Counted from the stretch's first letter, positions 15,506 through 25,028 are shown. The stretch is DNA of 64,000 nucleotides from Pelosinus fermentans (GCA_002434245.1 DJJR01000026.1:1-64000), one strand, 5' to 3'. Program-made: numbers and translations. The notes: generated by a model from the sequence alone, not told the origin.

Positions 15506-15604
15506 GTGATATTTGGGTATTGGGTAATGAATCTATTTCAGTTTATTGTGATTGTGGGATTCTTGTTATATTTGTATCGGGTTAATAAATTATTAAGTGA
15601 ATGA
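15506..15604 (+). CDS. 32-residue putative single-span membrane protein
   Basis: The frame starts with GTG after AAGGAGATGG and encodes 32 residues: a membrane span (FQFIVIVGFLLYLY) with a short basic tail (RVNKLLSE). A clear terminator follows at 15666. Promoter -10, structured leader, ribosome binding site and terminator together make a convincing stand-alone small gene. Function unknown; small helper subunits of membrane complexes and toxin peptides are both possible. Confidence 0.5.
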   Translation: MIFGYWVMNLFQFIVIVGFLLYLYRVNKLLSE

Positions 15605-15665
15605 TTGCGTGCATTGATAAAAATGCTTTTTACGCCGCTGGAGATAAATAAGAAATTCATAATAG

Positions 15666-15701
15666 TCCGTCTTGCCTTTATTTGGTGAGACGGATTTTTT
15701 T
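15666..15701 (+). terminator. Intrinsic terminator of the small membrane protein gene
   Basis: TCCGTCT and AGACGGA pair around a 15-base loop, followed by seven T. Confidence 0.75.
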
Positions 15702-15809
15702 GCCTATTTTCTATGCTAGTTTAATAATAATAGGAATTTTTCCATCAGATCATTGATAAAATGTTCTGAGGAAGGTACAGCGTTTTATCATCCCGATTGG
15801 TAAGAGGAT

Positions 15810-16268
15810 TTAGTGCTTATTGGAATAATCCTTATAAAACCACTTATGAAATTGATACCAGAAATACCAGCTGATAAGCCATAAAAGGTAAGAGTGATAC
15901 CATTTATAGCCGCTGTGATATTCGATTGTATCTGTATAGTGCTCTAGAAAATATTCAGGAATTACCAGGAGTGTTGTCCATAAGAAAGCCCATTTAATTC
16001 TAGACATGGGAGAATATCGAACCCAGAACATCGCTGCAATCGGTACTGTTATCATATTGGCAGTGAATGAAATGTCTTCAATAGCTGGGAGAATTCGTAT
16101 TGGAAATTTCCACCAATTAAAATAGGTTGCTACATAGCACCAAAAATTAGCATAGAGCATGGAGAACATAGCGACAGGTATATAAGGTTTCATTCCTTTA
16201 TATTTTAAAGCTAAGGCAAATAGAGCGATGGCAATCGCTGCATATTGGACTGACAGTTCAATTGACAA
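15810..16268 (-). CDS. CBO0543-family membrane protein
   Basis: This 152-residue integral membrane protein has about four or five hydrophobic segments and many aromatic residues (FWCYVATYFNWWKF, WYHSYLLWLISWYFWYQF). The pattern fits the uncharacterised CBO0543 family found in spore-forming Firmicutes. No catalytic motif is evident. The start is TTG with AGGAGGG 9 bases upstream. It is a single gene facing the amidase gene in divergent orientation. Function unknown. Confidence 0.7.
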   Translation of the reverse strand: MSIELSVQYAAIAIALFALALKYKGMKPYIPVAMFSMLYANFWCYVATYFNWWKFPIRILPAIEDISFTANMITVPIAAMFWVRYSPMSRIKWAFLWTTLLVIPEYFLEHYTDTIEYHSGYKWYHSYLLWLISWYFWYQFHKWFYKDYSNKH

Positions 16269-16487
16269 GTGAAAATCCCTCCTAGTGGCATGCCATGTGA
16301 TATATCATAGTTTCTTGTTTGACGTTAGTACTAATATGCCCGTCTTACCATGTTACATACGATAGGAGCTTATACTTATGTGTAAAGGTTCTCAAGGTGG
16401 GCATACAAGGCAGATGGTATTTGCTGCACAATAGAGTATACTAGAGTGTTAAAAGAAGAGGAAAAATGATGAAGGGGTGTCTTTAAA

Positions 16488-17012
16488 ATGAAGATAACAA
16501 TTAATGGTGGGCACTATCCAGGTCATGATAGTGGTGCAGTTGGCCGTACAGGATTGCAAGAAGCAGATATCAATCTTGATATTATGACAAAGGTCGCGAA
16601 TTTTCTTCGTGCGGTATCCTTTGATGTGCTGGAAGTACAAGTAAATGCATTACGTCACATTGTTGATGCTTCAAAAGAATTTGGATCGGATTTGTTTATA
16701 TCCGTACATTGTAACGGATCTTATGATGCAGAGGCTCAGGGCACAGAGACCTTTTGCTATACATTGGGGGGCGAAAGTGAAAGATTAGCTGCTTGCATTC
16801 AAAAGCAAATCATTGATCATTTAGGGACTGTGGATCGTGGCGTAAAAACAGGGAATTTCTATGTTCTTCGCATGTCGGAATGTCCGGCAGTTCTTGTAGA
16901 AACAGCCTTTATTACAAATGAAAGCGATGAAGCTTTGCTTGCTGATGAAGTGAAGCGTGATGAATTTGCTGCGGCAATTGCGCGAGGGGTTACTGATTAT
17001 CTCAGTGCATAA
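16488..17012 (+). CDS. N-acetylmuramoyl-L-alanine amidase (Amidase_3)
   Basis: The 174 residues form one Amidase_3 domain that cleaves the bond between N-acetylmuramate and L-Ala in peptidoglycan using zinc. Ligands and catalytic residues are visible: NGGHYPGHDSGA (His), LQEADINL (Glu), SVHCNGS (His), and VETAFITN (catalytic Glu). There is no signal peptide or cell-wall binding domain, so it may act from the mother cell or cytoplasm, be a phage-type enzyme, or be released unconventionally. A peptidoglycan cross-linking enzyme gene follows. Confidence 0.88.
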   Translation: MKITINGGHYPGHDSGAVGRTGLQEADINLDIMTKVANFLRAVSFDVLEVQVNALRHIVDASKEFGSDLFISVHCNGSYDAEAQGTETFCYTLGGESERLAACIQKQIIDHLGTVDRGVKTGNFYVLRMSECPAVLVETAFITNESDEALLADEVKRDEFAAAIARGVTDYLSA

Positions 17013-17159
17013 AGAAATCAGCGTTTACAGTGACGTTTCATTTTCTCTAAATCGTTGCTTTCCATAGGATCGTAAGCAATAATTTTGATGGTTTTTGAAA
17101 CTTCTATTCTGACTTTTTCTACATATAGTAGAAAGGTGAAGTGGATAGGGGGAAATCGT

Positions 17160-17876
17160 GTGCTTAGAATGCATTCAATAATCATAAACTGGCGAAAGAC
17201 CTATTTCGCAATTGCGTCTGTGATGATATTTGGCCTATTGATTGGCATGCTGGGATTTGAGTATTTAGATGAGCTGGAATTGGCTGCTATTTCAGGGCAG
17301 ACAGAGAAAGCACCTACAGGGAAAGTAACCATTGTTGTAAAAATATCCGACCGCATTTTAGAGTTGCATAATGATGGGAAATTATATAAAACGTATCGCA
17401 TTGCTGTTGGTAAAAGAGATACGCCGACACCGATCGGCGAATGGATAGTGATTTGGAAGTCATTTCGATCAGGCGATATTTTCGGGACACGTTTCTTAGG
17501 CTTAGATGTTCCTTGGGGGGGATACGGTATTCATGGTACCAATCGGCCATGGAGCATTGGTCATTTCATCAGCCATGGCTGTATTCGTTTACGTAATAAC
17601 GACATTGAAGAGCTTTTTGAATGGGTGCCAGTAGGTACACCCGTACGGATTGAAGGGAAGATTATCCCCATGCAGCGTACGCTGAAATATGAAGCCACTG
17701 GTACGGATGTAGTTCAATTGCAAGTAAAACTGAAAAAACTGGGCTATTTGGAAGGGAGAGCCGATGGATTTTTTAACAGGGATACAGAAGAGGCTGTCAA
17801 ACGATATCAGCACGATCAAGGTTTGAAAACAAATGGTATTGTCGATCGAAAAATACTGGAACTACTAGGACTATAA
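17160..17876 (+). CDS. Membrane-anchored L,D-transpeptidase with peptidoglycan-binding domain
   Basis: The protein has about 238 residues: an N-terminal membrane anchor ([19 protein letters not shown]), a YkuD L,D-transpeptidase domain (about residues 55-160) with the conserved [12 protein letters not shown] and the catalytic Cys motif SHGCIRLRN, then a PG_binding_1 domain at the C-terminus ([20 protein letters not shown]). It probably forms 3-3 cross-links or attaches proteins to peptidoglycan outside the membrane. GTG 17160 is chosen because AGGGGG lies 7 bases before it; ATG 17169 is also possible, while the longer frame to 17085 has no ribosome binding site. Confidence 0.9.
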   Translation: MLRMHSIIINWRKTYFAIASVMIFGLLIGMLGFEYLDELELAAISGQTEKAPTGKVTIVVKISDRILELHNDGKLYKTYRIAVGKRDTPTPIGEWIVIWKSFRSGDIFGTRFLGLDVPWGGYGIHGTNRPWSIGHFISHGCIRLRNNDIEELFEWVPVGTPVRIEGKIIPMQRTLKYEATGTDVVQLQVKLKKLGYLEGRADGFFNRDTEEAVKRYQHDQGLKTNGIVDRKILELLGL

Positions 17877-17901
17877 GTTATAATAAAATGCAGATAAAAT
17901 G

Positions 17902-17939
17902 ATAGGAGCGTCCTGCGGGATGCTCCTATTACTTTTTTA
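17902..17939 (+). terminator. Intrinsic terminator of the transpeptidase gene
   Basis: ATAGGAGCGTCC pairs with GGATGCTCCTAT (one G-U pair), loop TGCG, then TTACTTTTTT. Confidence 0.85.
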
Positions 17940-18130
17940 TCCAAAGATGTAATCTATGGGGAAATTTCTAAAAAATTAGTAAAAATTCTAAAATAATAGA
18001 AATACTACTAACCTAGGCGGGATATGGAATGGTATGGTATGGGAATGAATTATTCTAAAAATCCAGAAAGCAGCGAGGCAAGATATGGGGCGATATCCTT
18101 GAATATACCCATTTCTTAAGGAATTAGGAT

Positions 18131-18147
18131 TTGGCATGCTTCTTGCA
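18131..18147 (+). promoter_or_regulatory. Sigma-54 promoter of the CitMHS-AtuA operon
   Basis: TTGGCATGCTTCTTGCA matches the -24/-12 consensus YTGGCACGrnnnTTGCW at nearly every position, with GG and GC 12 bases apart. It lies 79 bases before the transporter start codon. A PAS/AAA+ sigma-54 activator is encoded at 23423. Confidence 0.85.
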
Positions 18148-18225
18148 ATTGTAATTATTATCATTTGAATAAAGAGAAAATAATACATTTTATTCATTTA
18201 TTCTAAAAAATAAGGAGGAAAGTAG

Positions 18226-19524
18226 ATGTTAGCACTTTTAGGTTTATTAACAATCGTAATATTACTGGCAGTAATTATTACAAAACGTATGTCGCCTTTA
18301 GTTGCCTTAATTGTAATTCCCATTATAGCCGCATTACTTGGCGGTTTTGGCTTAGGTACTAGTAAGTTTATCATCAGCGGCATTCAGAATATTGCACCAG
18401 TAGCTACTATGTTTGTTTTTGCAATTTTGTTCTTTGGTGTAATGGGTGATGCAGGATTATTTGATCCGATTATCAACAGGGTTTTAAAAGCCGTAGGTGC
18501 AAGCCCGCCTAGGATTTTAATGGGCACTGCTCTTTTGGCTTTGCTCATTCATCTGGATGGTTCAGGGGCAGTGTGCTTTCTGATTACGATTCCAGCCATG
18601 CTCCCTATCTATGAGAGACTGAAAATGGATAAGAGACTGTTGTGCTTAATGGTATCTATGGCGGCGGGGATTAACTATCTGCCTTGGACGGGACCCACTC
18701 TGCGAGCTGCTGCAGCCTTTAAGGTACCAGTTACTGAGGTTTTTACACCCTTAGTTATTCCTCAAATCGTAGGTCTAGTCTACATGTTTACCGTGGCATA
18801 TTTATTAGGGAAAAGAGAGGCTCGCCGTCTGGGGATTAAAGATGGTGAAGTAACGGATATCGTTTTAACAAGAGAATTAAAGGATGAAGAAAAAATCCTC
18901 AGACGTCCGAACGTATTTTGGATCAATGCTGTTCTTGCCCTTGTGGTTATGGGGGTAATGATTGCAGGCATCGTTGATCCGGCACCTATGTTTATGATTG
19001 GTACTGTATTGGCATTGATGATTAATTATCCTAAAGTCGGAGAGCAAAAGGCTCGTGTAGATGCTCATGCCAAAGCGGCCTTAATGATGGCAAGTATTTT
19101 GCTGGCTGCAGGGTCCTTTGTGGGGATTATGAGCGGTACAAAAATGATCACGGCTATGGCTCAGGTGGCTGTTTCCTTTGTTCCTCCTGCCTTAGCTCAA
19201 CATATTCCTTTTGCCATGGGGATTATATCCATGCCCCTTAGTTTAATTTTTGATCCAGACTCCTTTTATTTTGGTGTTTTGCCGGTAGTAGCTGAAGTAG
19301 GACAAATGCTGGGTGTTCAGCCTCTTGCTGTAGCGCAGGCAGCTCTTATGGGACAGATGACAGTAGGTTTTCCGGTGAGTCCGTTGACTCCTGCCACTTT
19401 CTTAATTATCGGTCTTACGGGAATTGAATTAGGAGAACACCAAAAGTTTTCGATTCCGTATCTTTGGCTGGCTTCTATCATTATGACGATTACTTGCGCA
19501 ATTGTTGGAGTTTTCCCATTTTAG
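18226..19524 (+). CDS. CitMHS-family organic acid transporter
   Basis: This 432-residue membrane protein has about 11-12 hydrophobic segments and fits the CitMHS citrate-metal:proton symporter family. Typical stretches are [15 protein letters not shown], the [18 protein letters not shown] segment and the [14 protein letters not shown] loop near the C-terminus. The substrate need not be citrate; the operon also encodes AtuA-type proteins and is linked by its sigma-54 promoter to CoA-transferase genes, so a small carboxylic or branched acid is plausible. AAGGAGG precedes the ATG. Confidence 0.85.
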   Translation: MLALLGLLTIVILLAVIITKRMSPLVALIVIPIIAALLGGFGLGTSKFIISGIQNIAPVATMFVFAILFFGVMGDAGLFDPIINRVLKAVGASPPRILMGTALLALLIHLDGSGAVCFLITIPAMLPIYERLKMDKRLLCLMVSMAAGINYLPWTGPTLRAAAAFKVPVTEVFTPLVIPQIVGLVYMFTVAYLLGKREARRLGIKDGEVTDIVLTRELKDEEKILRRPNVFWINAVLALVVMGVMIAGIVDPAPMFMIGTVLALMINYPKVGEQKARVDAHAKAALMMASILLAAGSFVGIMSGTKMITAMAQVAVSFVPPALAQHIPFAMGIISMPLSLIFDPDSFYFGVLPVVAEVGQMLGVQPLAVAQAALMGQMTVGFPVSPLTPATFLIIGLTGIELGEHQKFSIPYLWLASIIMTITCAIVGVFPF

Positions 19525-19557
19525 GGATTTTATGAAAAAATAGAGAGGTGTGATCCT

Positions 19558-20898
19558 ATGAGAACAATTAGAATCGGCTCAGGTGCTGGTTATTCAGGTG
19601 ATCGAATTGAACCGGCAGTTGAGTTAGTAGAAAAGGGAGATATTCAATATTTAATATTTGAGTGCTTGGCAGAAAGAACCATTGCAATCGCTCAACAAGC
19701 TAAAATGAAAGATCCTAATGCAGGATATGATGGACTGTTAGCCCAGCGTATGGAGGCTGTATTGCTCGGATGCAAGAAAAAGGGCATTAAGATTATAACC
19801 AATATGGGTGCTGCTAATTCCATTGCAGGGGCGCAAAAGATCAAAGAGATTGCTCAGCAATTAGGGATTAGCGGGCTGAAAATTGCGGCAGTGACGGGGG
19901 ATGATGTTGTAAACGTTGTACGGGATGGAGAGTACACGATTTTAGAAACTGGTGAAAAATTGTCAACGATAAAAGACAATATTGTTTCTGCAAATGCGTA
20001 TCTTGGTACGAGGCCAATTGTGGAAGCACTTCGTGATGATGCGGATGTCATTATTACCGGACGGGTTGCTGATCCGGCGCTGTTTATGGCACCTTTGCTG
20101 TATGAATTTAATTGGTCTGAGGAGAATTGGAATATCATGGGGCAAGGCACTGTGATTGGCCATCTGCTGGAATGTGCCGGGCAGATTACAGGCGGATATT
20201 TCGCAGATCCAGGTTATAAAGATGTACAAGGATTGGCTCGTTTAGGTTTCCCTATTGCCGAGGTGCAGGAAGATGGAACCTTTGTGATTACAAAAGTTCC
20301 AGGATCAGGCGGTAAAGTGACGCTGGCGACTTGCAAAGAGCAGCTGCTTTATGAAATCCACAATCCAGCAGCCTATATCACACCTGATGTAGTGGCTGAT
20401 TTTACAGGTGTTACGTTTACCCAGGTTAGGGAAAATGAGATACAAGTCACAGGCGGAAAAGGACAGCCTAAAACCGAATCCCTAAAAGTTTCTATTGGCT
20501 ATGTTGACAGCTATATGGGCGAAGGACAAATCAGCTATGCCGGGCCGGGAGCGGTAAATCGCGGAAAACTGGCGTTAGAAATTGTTGAGGAAAGACTTAA
20601 TCTTATCGGCGTTTTGTATCAAGAGCTTAAACTGGATCTCATTGGCATTGATTCTCTTCACGGTTCTAACCTATCGAAAACGGATCATGAACCTTATGAG
20701 GTGCGTGCCAGAGTAACTGGTCGTACGCAAAACATGAAGGAAGCTGTTCGAATTGGTAATGAAGTAGAGACTCTCTACACAAATGGTCCGGCAGGAGGCG
20801 GTGGAGCTACCAAATCTGCTAAGCAGGTGGTAGCCATGGTCTCTGCCTTGGTTCCTCGTTCATTAATCAATTATAAACTGCATTATGAGGTGATCTAA
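19558..20898 (+). CDS. AtuA-family protein, N-terminal domain (DUF1446)
   Basis: This 446-residue protein has the DUF1446 fold named for AtuA of acyclic terpene utilisation. It opens with RTIRIGSGAGYSGDRIEPA and contains ITNMGAANSIAG and DVIITGRVADPALF, which look like family landmarks. Biochemical function of the family is not established; in Pseudomonas AtuA is needed for citronellol/geraniol breakdown. There the C-terminal domain of about 100 residues is fused, whereas here it is a separate gene one base downstream. A ribosome binding site (AGAGGTGTG) precedes the ATG. Confidence 0.82.
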   Translation: MRTIRIGSGAGYSGDRIEPAVELVEKGDIQYLIFECLAERTIAIAQQAKMKDPNAGYDGLLAQRMEAVLLGCKKKGIKIITNMGAANSIAGAQKIKEIAQQLGISGLKIAAVTGDDVVNVVRDGEYTILETGEKLSTIKDNIVSANAYLGTRPIVEALRDDADVIITGRVADPALFMAPLLYEFNWSEENWNIMGQGTVIGHLLECAGQITGGYFADPGYKDVQGLARLGFPIAEVQEDGTFVITKVPGSGGKVTLATCKEQLLYEIHNPAAYITPDVVADFTGVTFTQVRENEIQVTGGKGQPKTESLKVSIGYVDSYMGEGQISYAGPGAVNRGKLALEIVEERLNLIGVLYQELKLDLIGIDSLHGSNLSKTDHEPYEVRARVTGRTQNMKEAVRIGNEVETLYTNGPAGGGGATKSAKQVVAMVSALVPRSLINYKLHYEVI

Positions 20899-20899
20899 G

Positions 20900-21211
20900 A
20901 TGAAATTAAGAGAACTTGCTCACTCACGAACTGGAGACAAAGGTAATATCTCCAATATTTCCGTAATTGCTCATGATCCAGCACAATATCCCATTCTTGA
21001 AAAATATGTTACTGCAGAGGTTGTTAAAGAATTCTTTGCAGAAATTGTAAAAGGTGATGTGATCCGCTATACACTTCCTAGCATTGGTGCCCTTAATTTT
21101 GTACTTTACAGTGCACTTGGCGGTGGAGTAACTCGTACTTTATCTCTGGATGCTCATGGAAAAGGTCTTAGTTCCGCTCTAATGAATTTAGAAATCCCTC
21201 TGGAAGAGTAG
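20900..21211 (+). CDS. AtuA C-terminal-domain-like protein (DUF4387-type)
   Basis: The 103-residue product corresponds to the small domain that ends full-length AtuA proteins: LRELAHSRTGDKGNISNISV at the start and LGGGVTRTLSLDAHGKGLSSALM near the end. The start codon is one base past the preceding stop, and GAGGTGATC inside the upstream gene serves as ribosome binding site, so the two are translated together and probably form a complex. Both starts and stops are clean, which argues for a true split rather than a frameshift. Function is unknown beyond the AtuA association. Confidence 0.8.
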   Translation: MKLRELAHSRTGDKGNISNISVIAHDPAQYPILEKYVTAEVVKEFFAEIVKGDVIRYTLPSIGALNFVLYSALGGGVTRTLSLDAHGKGLSSALMNLEIPLEE

Positions 21212-21250
21212 TGACAATTAAAATAATAAACTGTTGTGGTTATGACAACA

Positions 21251-21288
21251 GACAAAAGACATTTATTGTAAAATAAATGTCTTTTGTC
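21251..21288 (+). terminator. Long perfect hairpin terminator
   Basis: A 17-bp perfect stem begins GACAAAAGACATTTATT, with loop GTAA. The descending arm includes CTTTTG. It separates the AtuA operon from the chemoreceptor gene. Confidence 0.7.
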
Positions 21289-21371
21289 GTGCAATAAACA
21301 GGATATCAGCGACTATTTTGTGTAGATTATTGTTGAAAATTGTAAAAAAATATCTTTTTAAGGAGTCTAAA

Positions 21372-23351
21372 ATGAATTCAATTCGAACAAAATTGCTTGT
21401 GGGTGTTGGTTTACTGATTTCAATATCATTAGGTATATTATGGGCTTTTAATTACTGGAACACAAAACAACTGCTAATTAAAGACACTGAGGAGTATATC
21501 ACCTTACAGGCCGTAACTACAGGAAACCAAGTTGGTGAATTTTTTACTTCCCGCATTGCAGAGATTTCCTTAATAGCTAATTCTCCTACGATGGTGGAGG
21601 GAGATCACCAAGCTATCATTGGTTATTTAAAAACGGAAGAACAGCGTGAGCAAAAAAAATATATCCGATTCTTTTTTACAGATCAAGCGGGAAATGTGTT
21701 TTATACAGATGGATCAAGTGCGAATATTGCCCAGCGGGATTATTTTAAAAAGGTTATGGCAACAGGACAAGCATTTGCCCCAGATCCTGTAATATCGAGG
21801 GTCGACGGGAAACCGATTATAACAGTGGTTGCTCCTATTAAAAAAGGCAATGCAGTAGTGGGGATTCTAGGAGGATCGGTCCCATTAGAGAATGCAGCGA
21901 GTGATGTGGTAAAAATTAAGATAGGAGAGACAGGACGCGCCTTCATTCTAAAAAATGATGGTGTGGTGATTGTTCATCCTGAGGCGGAAAAAATAATGAA
22001 AGCAAATTTACTGACAGATGAAGAGAGTGATGTCAGTTTGAAAGATGCTGCCGGCAGGATGGTGAAAGGAGAAAGCGGCATTGCCCATTATAGCGATCAG
22101 AAGATTGATAATTACATTGCTTACGCCCCGGTTAGCGGAACGGATTGGAGTATTGGTGTAAGTGTTCCTGTTAACGAGGTGATGGGGAAACTACAAAAAT
22201 TTATGTTTTCTGCAGGGATTAGTTTTGTTATTATATTGTTGATATCCATCAGTATTGTTTTCTTTTTCGCTGGGTACTTGGCCAAGCCAATTCAAGCATT
22301 AAGTGAGTTTGCGAATCGTATTGCCAAGGGTGATTTATCAATGGAAGAATTGGAGATTCATTCGAAAGATGAAATTGGGGCTTTGGCAAAGGCTTTTGCA
22401 CTAATGGTGAGAACTCTGCGTGATCTCTTAAGAAAAATTGGGCAGACAGCAGAACAGCTGGCAGCATCTTCCCAGGAGCTGACGGCTAACTCGGAACAAT
22501 CCGCTCAGTCTTCGGGTCAGGTAGCCTCATTGATTGTTGAAGTGGCAGCGGCAGCAGAAGGGCAGAAGTCATCTACCAGTGAAATGTTAAAAACAATGGA
22601 ATTTATGGACGGTGGAATACAAAAGGTGGTAGAAAAAAATAGCTTTATGACAGGTGTTACCGAAAAAACTGCAGGCTCTGCCTCTGAAGGGGATAAGGTT
22701 GTAAAAGAGGCCATCCAGCAAATGCAGAGCATTGAAGATACAGTAGCAGATTCAGCTCTTGTTGTAGAAGTGCTGGGAGAGCGCTCAAAGGAAATCGGCA
22801 ATATTGTTGGTGTAATTTCAACACTTGCAGGACAAACTAACCTTTTAGCTCTAAATGCTGCGATAGAGGCGGCCAGAGCTGGTGAACAAGGGCGAGGTTT
22901 CGCGGTAGTAGCTGATGAAGTACGAAAATTAGCTGAGCAGTCTCATCACGCTGCAGAGCAAATTGCTGAATTAATTAAGGAAATTCAGATAGAAATTGAT
23001 AAAGCAGTCGCAGCAATGAAGAAAGGGACAGAAGAGGCTGCATTGGGGACAACTGTAATTCAGCATGCCAAAGAACGATTTGGGGAAATTACTCATTTGG
23101 TAAATGAAGTAGCAGCGCAAGTAAGCGATATTGAAAGTGAAATCCAGGGCATGGCAAAGAGCAGTGAAAAAATTGTGTATGCAGTGCGTGATGTGGATAC
23201 GGACAGCAGGCGTACGGCAGAACAAACACAGGAAATTTCTGCGAGTATAGAAGAGCAGTCAGCTGCATCAGAAGAACTGGCTGCTTCCAGCAGGAGCTTA
23301 GCAATCATGGCAGAAGAACTGCAGGAGGCAGTACATAAGTTTACATTCTGA
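21372..23351 (+). CDS. Methyl-accepting chemotaxis protein (dCache sensor)
   Basis: This 659-residue receptor has membrane span 1 at about residues 9-28, a periplasmic double-Cache sensor (about 35-275), span 2 (near 282-305), a HAMP linker (to about 360), and a cytoplasmic signalling domain with the hairpin tip LAGQTNLLALNAAIEAARAGE. Cache domains commonly bind amino acids or carboxylates. It lies between the transporter operon and the sigma-54 regulator, so it may sense the same substrate. AAGGAG precedes ATG 21372; an upstream in-frame start has no ribosome binding site. Confidence 0.92.
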   Translation: MNSIRTKLLVGVGLLISISLGILWAFNYWNTKQLLIKDTEEYITLQAVTTGNQVGEFFTSRIAEISLIANSPTMVEGDHQAIIGYLKTEEQREQKKYIRFFFTDQAGNVFYTDGSSANIAQRDYFKKVMATGQAFAPDPVISRVDGKPIITVVAPIKKGNAVVGILGGSVPLENAASDVVKIKIGETGRAFILKNDGVVIVHPEAEKIMKANLLTDEESDVSLKDAAGRMVKGESGIAHYSDQKIDNYIAYAPVSGTDWSIGVSVPVNEVMGKLQKFMFSAGISFVIILLISISIVFFFAGYLAKPIQALSEFANRIAKGDLSMEELEIHSKDEIGALAKAFALMVRTLRDLLRKIGQTAEQLAASSQELTANSEQSAQSSGQVASLIVEVAAAAEGQKSSTSEMLKTMEFMDGGIQKVVEKNSFMTGVTEKTAGSASEGDKVVKEAIQQMQSIEDTVADSALVVEVLGERSKEIGNIVGVISTLAGQTNLLALNAAIEAARAGEQGRGFAVVADEVRKLAEQSHHAAEQIAELIKEIQIEIDKAVAAMKKGTEEAALGTTVIQHAKERFGEITHLVNEVAAQVSDIESEIQGMAKSSEKIVYAVRDVDTDSRRTAEQTQEISASIEEQSAASEELAASSRSLAIMAEELQEAVHKFTF

Positions 23352-23422
23352 TGGTTGTTGTTATAGGTAATTAAATTTTGCAAGATAGGTGGTTAGAAAC
23401 AGAGTAAGGTTAGGAGGATAGT

Positions 23423-24838
23423 ATGGTTCATGAAGGGCACGATGACTTAAATGATCTTAAACATGTGTTTGCGTCTTCCGAATATGCTGATAAATGGTAT
23501 ATTCAAATCTTAAATTCTATTAATAATGGGATTTTAGTAACGGATGATCAGATGATTGTTCGGTACGTTAATGCACAATACACCCGTATTACAAGTATTA
23601 AAGAAGAGGACATACTCGGGCAGCCTCTTAAAAAGGTCCGTCCAGGTGCTAAGCTTCCCCAGGTCATTGCAACGGGAGAAGCACTTGTTGGGGTGTACAG
23701 GCGTGAAGGAGATACCGAATATATTGTAGATATGGCTCCAATTATTGTTGAAGGAGCAATCATTGGCGGCGTGTCAGTCGTAAAGGATATTACGGAAGTT
23801 CGAAGATTGTCAGAAGAAATAAAGACCTTTGCCAAAAAGACAGGCCGGTTGAAAACCCTGGTAGATCGCATTTATAAAGCCAAGTATACATTTGATGATA
23901 TCATAGGCAGCAGCAGTTCCATTCAGGAAGCCATACGGGTGGCAAAAAGGGCAGCTCAAGGCAATGCGGATATCTTAATAACAGGAAAAAGCGGCACCGG
24001 CAAAGAGCTCTTTGCCCAAGCCATACACAACGCCAGCAATCGTGAATTCGGTCCTTTTGTCGCTTTGAATTGTGCAGCGATTGCACCTTCTTTAATTGAA
24101 AGTGAATTGTTTGGTTATGAAGAGGGAGCTTTTACGGGAGCGAAAAAAGGTGGCAGGGTTGGCTTATTCGAAATTGCAAGCGGCGGAACGATTTTCCTGG
24201 ATGAAATTGCGGAGCTGAATCTGGAAGTTCAGGCCAAATTATTGCGTGTACTGCAGGAACGGTCCATACGGCGTGTTGGTGAAACCAGTGAGGTTTCCGT
24301 TGATATTCGGGTGATGGCTGCTACCAATAAGGATTTATATCAGATGGTGCAGGACGGTAAATTCCGTGCTGATGTTTACTATCGCCTGAATGTGTTAAAT
24401 GTACATTTGCCGCCCCTTGCAGAACGAGGGCAGGATATTATTTTACTGGCCAATCAGTTCTTCCAATTTTATTTTCAAAAGATTGGCAGGACCTTTGAGG
24501 TGGATAAGCAGATCCTAAAAGCACTACTGCACTATTCATGGTCTGGTAATGTACGGGAATTGCGCAATGTGATTGAGTATGCGGTTAATATGTGTGAGGA
24601 TAATGTGATTACAACTCTTCATCTGCCTAAATGGTTTAAGGTAGATGATGAAGCAAGAAATTCGATCCACTCCTTGTCCCAGATGGTTCAGGAATTTGAA
24701 AGAAGAACGATACAAAATGCCATTGCCCATTATGGAACGAGTGTTGAGGCGAAACAACGGATTGCCAAGGAGTTGGGAATTTCTGTTGCCACCCTTTACA
24801 ATAAAATTAAAGTGGACTCGATGTCTGATGACAAATAG
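23423..24838 (+). CDS. Sigma-54-dependent regulator with PAS sensor
   Basis: This 471-residue enhancer-binding protein activates sigma-54 RNA polymerase. Residues about 25-125 form a PAS domain that could bind a small ligand. The AAA+ domain (about 155-390) has Walker A GKSGTGKE, the sigma-54 contact loop GAFTGA, Walker B TIFLDE, and WSGNVRELRNVIEYA. The C-terminal Fis-type helix-turn-helix is KQRIAKELGISVATLYNKIK. No receiver domain or partner kinase is present, so it senses its signal directly. It stands between two operons that each have a sigma-54 promoter (18131 and 25074), making it their likely activator. Confidence 0.93.
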   Translation: MVHEGHDDLNDLKHVFASSEYADKWYIQILNSINNGILVTDDQMIVRYVNAQYTRITSIKEEDILGQPLKKVRPGAKLPQVIATGEALVGVYRREGDTEYIVDMAPIIVEGAIIGGVSVVKDITEVRRLSEEIKTFAKKTGRLKTLVDRIYKAKYTFDDIIGSSSSIQEAIRVAKRAAQGNADILITGKSGTGKELFAQAIHNASNREFGPFVALNCAAIAPSLIESELFGYEEGAFTGAKKGGRVGLFEIASGGTIFLDEIAELNLEVQAKLLRVLQERSIRRVGETSEVSVDIRVMAATNKDLYQMVQDGKFRADVYYRLNVLNVHLPPLAERGQDIILLANQFFQFYFQKIGRTFEVDKQILKALLHYSWSGNVRELRNVIEYAVNMCEDNVITTLHLPKWFKVDDEARNSIHSLSQMVQEFERRTIQNAIAHYGTSVEAKQRIAKELGISVATLYNKIKVDSMSDDK

Positions 24839-24839
24839 G

Positions 24840-24887
24840 TTTCTAATTATTAAGAAAATCAGAAGAAAATTTCTTGATAATTAGAAA
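24840..24887. other. 18-bp near-perfect hairpin after regulator gene
   Basis: TTTCTAATTATTAAGAAA (24840-24857) pairs with TTTCTTGATAATTAGAAA (24870-24887) with one G-U position. It starts at the regulator stop codon. With no T run after it, it is more likely a 3' stabilising structure or binding site than a terminator. Confidence 0.5.
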
Positions 24888-24919
24888 GGATATGAAGGTG
24901 GTTTTTAACAAGGGTATTT

Positions 24920-24935
24920 GCTGCAGAAATGCAGC
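24920..24935. promoter_or_regulatory. Candidate enhancer site of the sigma-54 activator
   Basis: GCTGCA-GAAA-TGCAGC is a perfect dyad about 140 bp upstream of the 25074 sigma-54 promoter, a normal distance for an activator site. CAGAAA(T)GCAGCGA also occurs, without the T, at 18064-18076 ahead of the other sigma-54 promoter. Confidence 0.35.
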
Positions 24936-25028
24936 GATTGCGATTTGTTCAGCCCCTGGATAGGAATGGCTGAGATTCAGGTGGATCCAATCGAGCAATT
25001 CTTCTTTATAAAAAAATAGAAATAAGTG

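Noticed and set aside
16378..16434. 18-codon ORF with AGGAG upstream
   Set aside because: Too short to support on a ribosome binding site alone; no hydrophobic or conserved pattern.
20890..20905. Frameshift in a full-length AtuA gene
   Set aside because: The first gene ends with a proper stop and the second has its own start and ribosome binding site, so a natural split is more likely.
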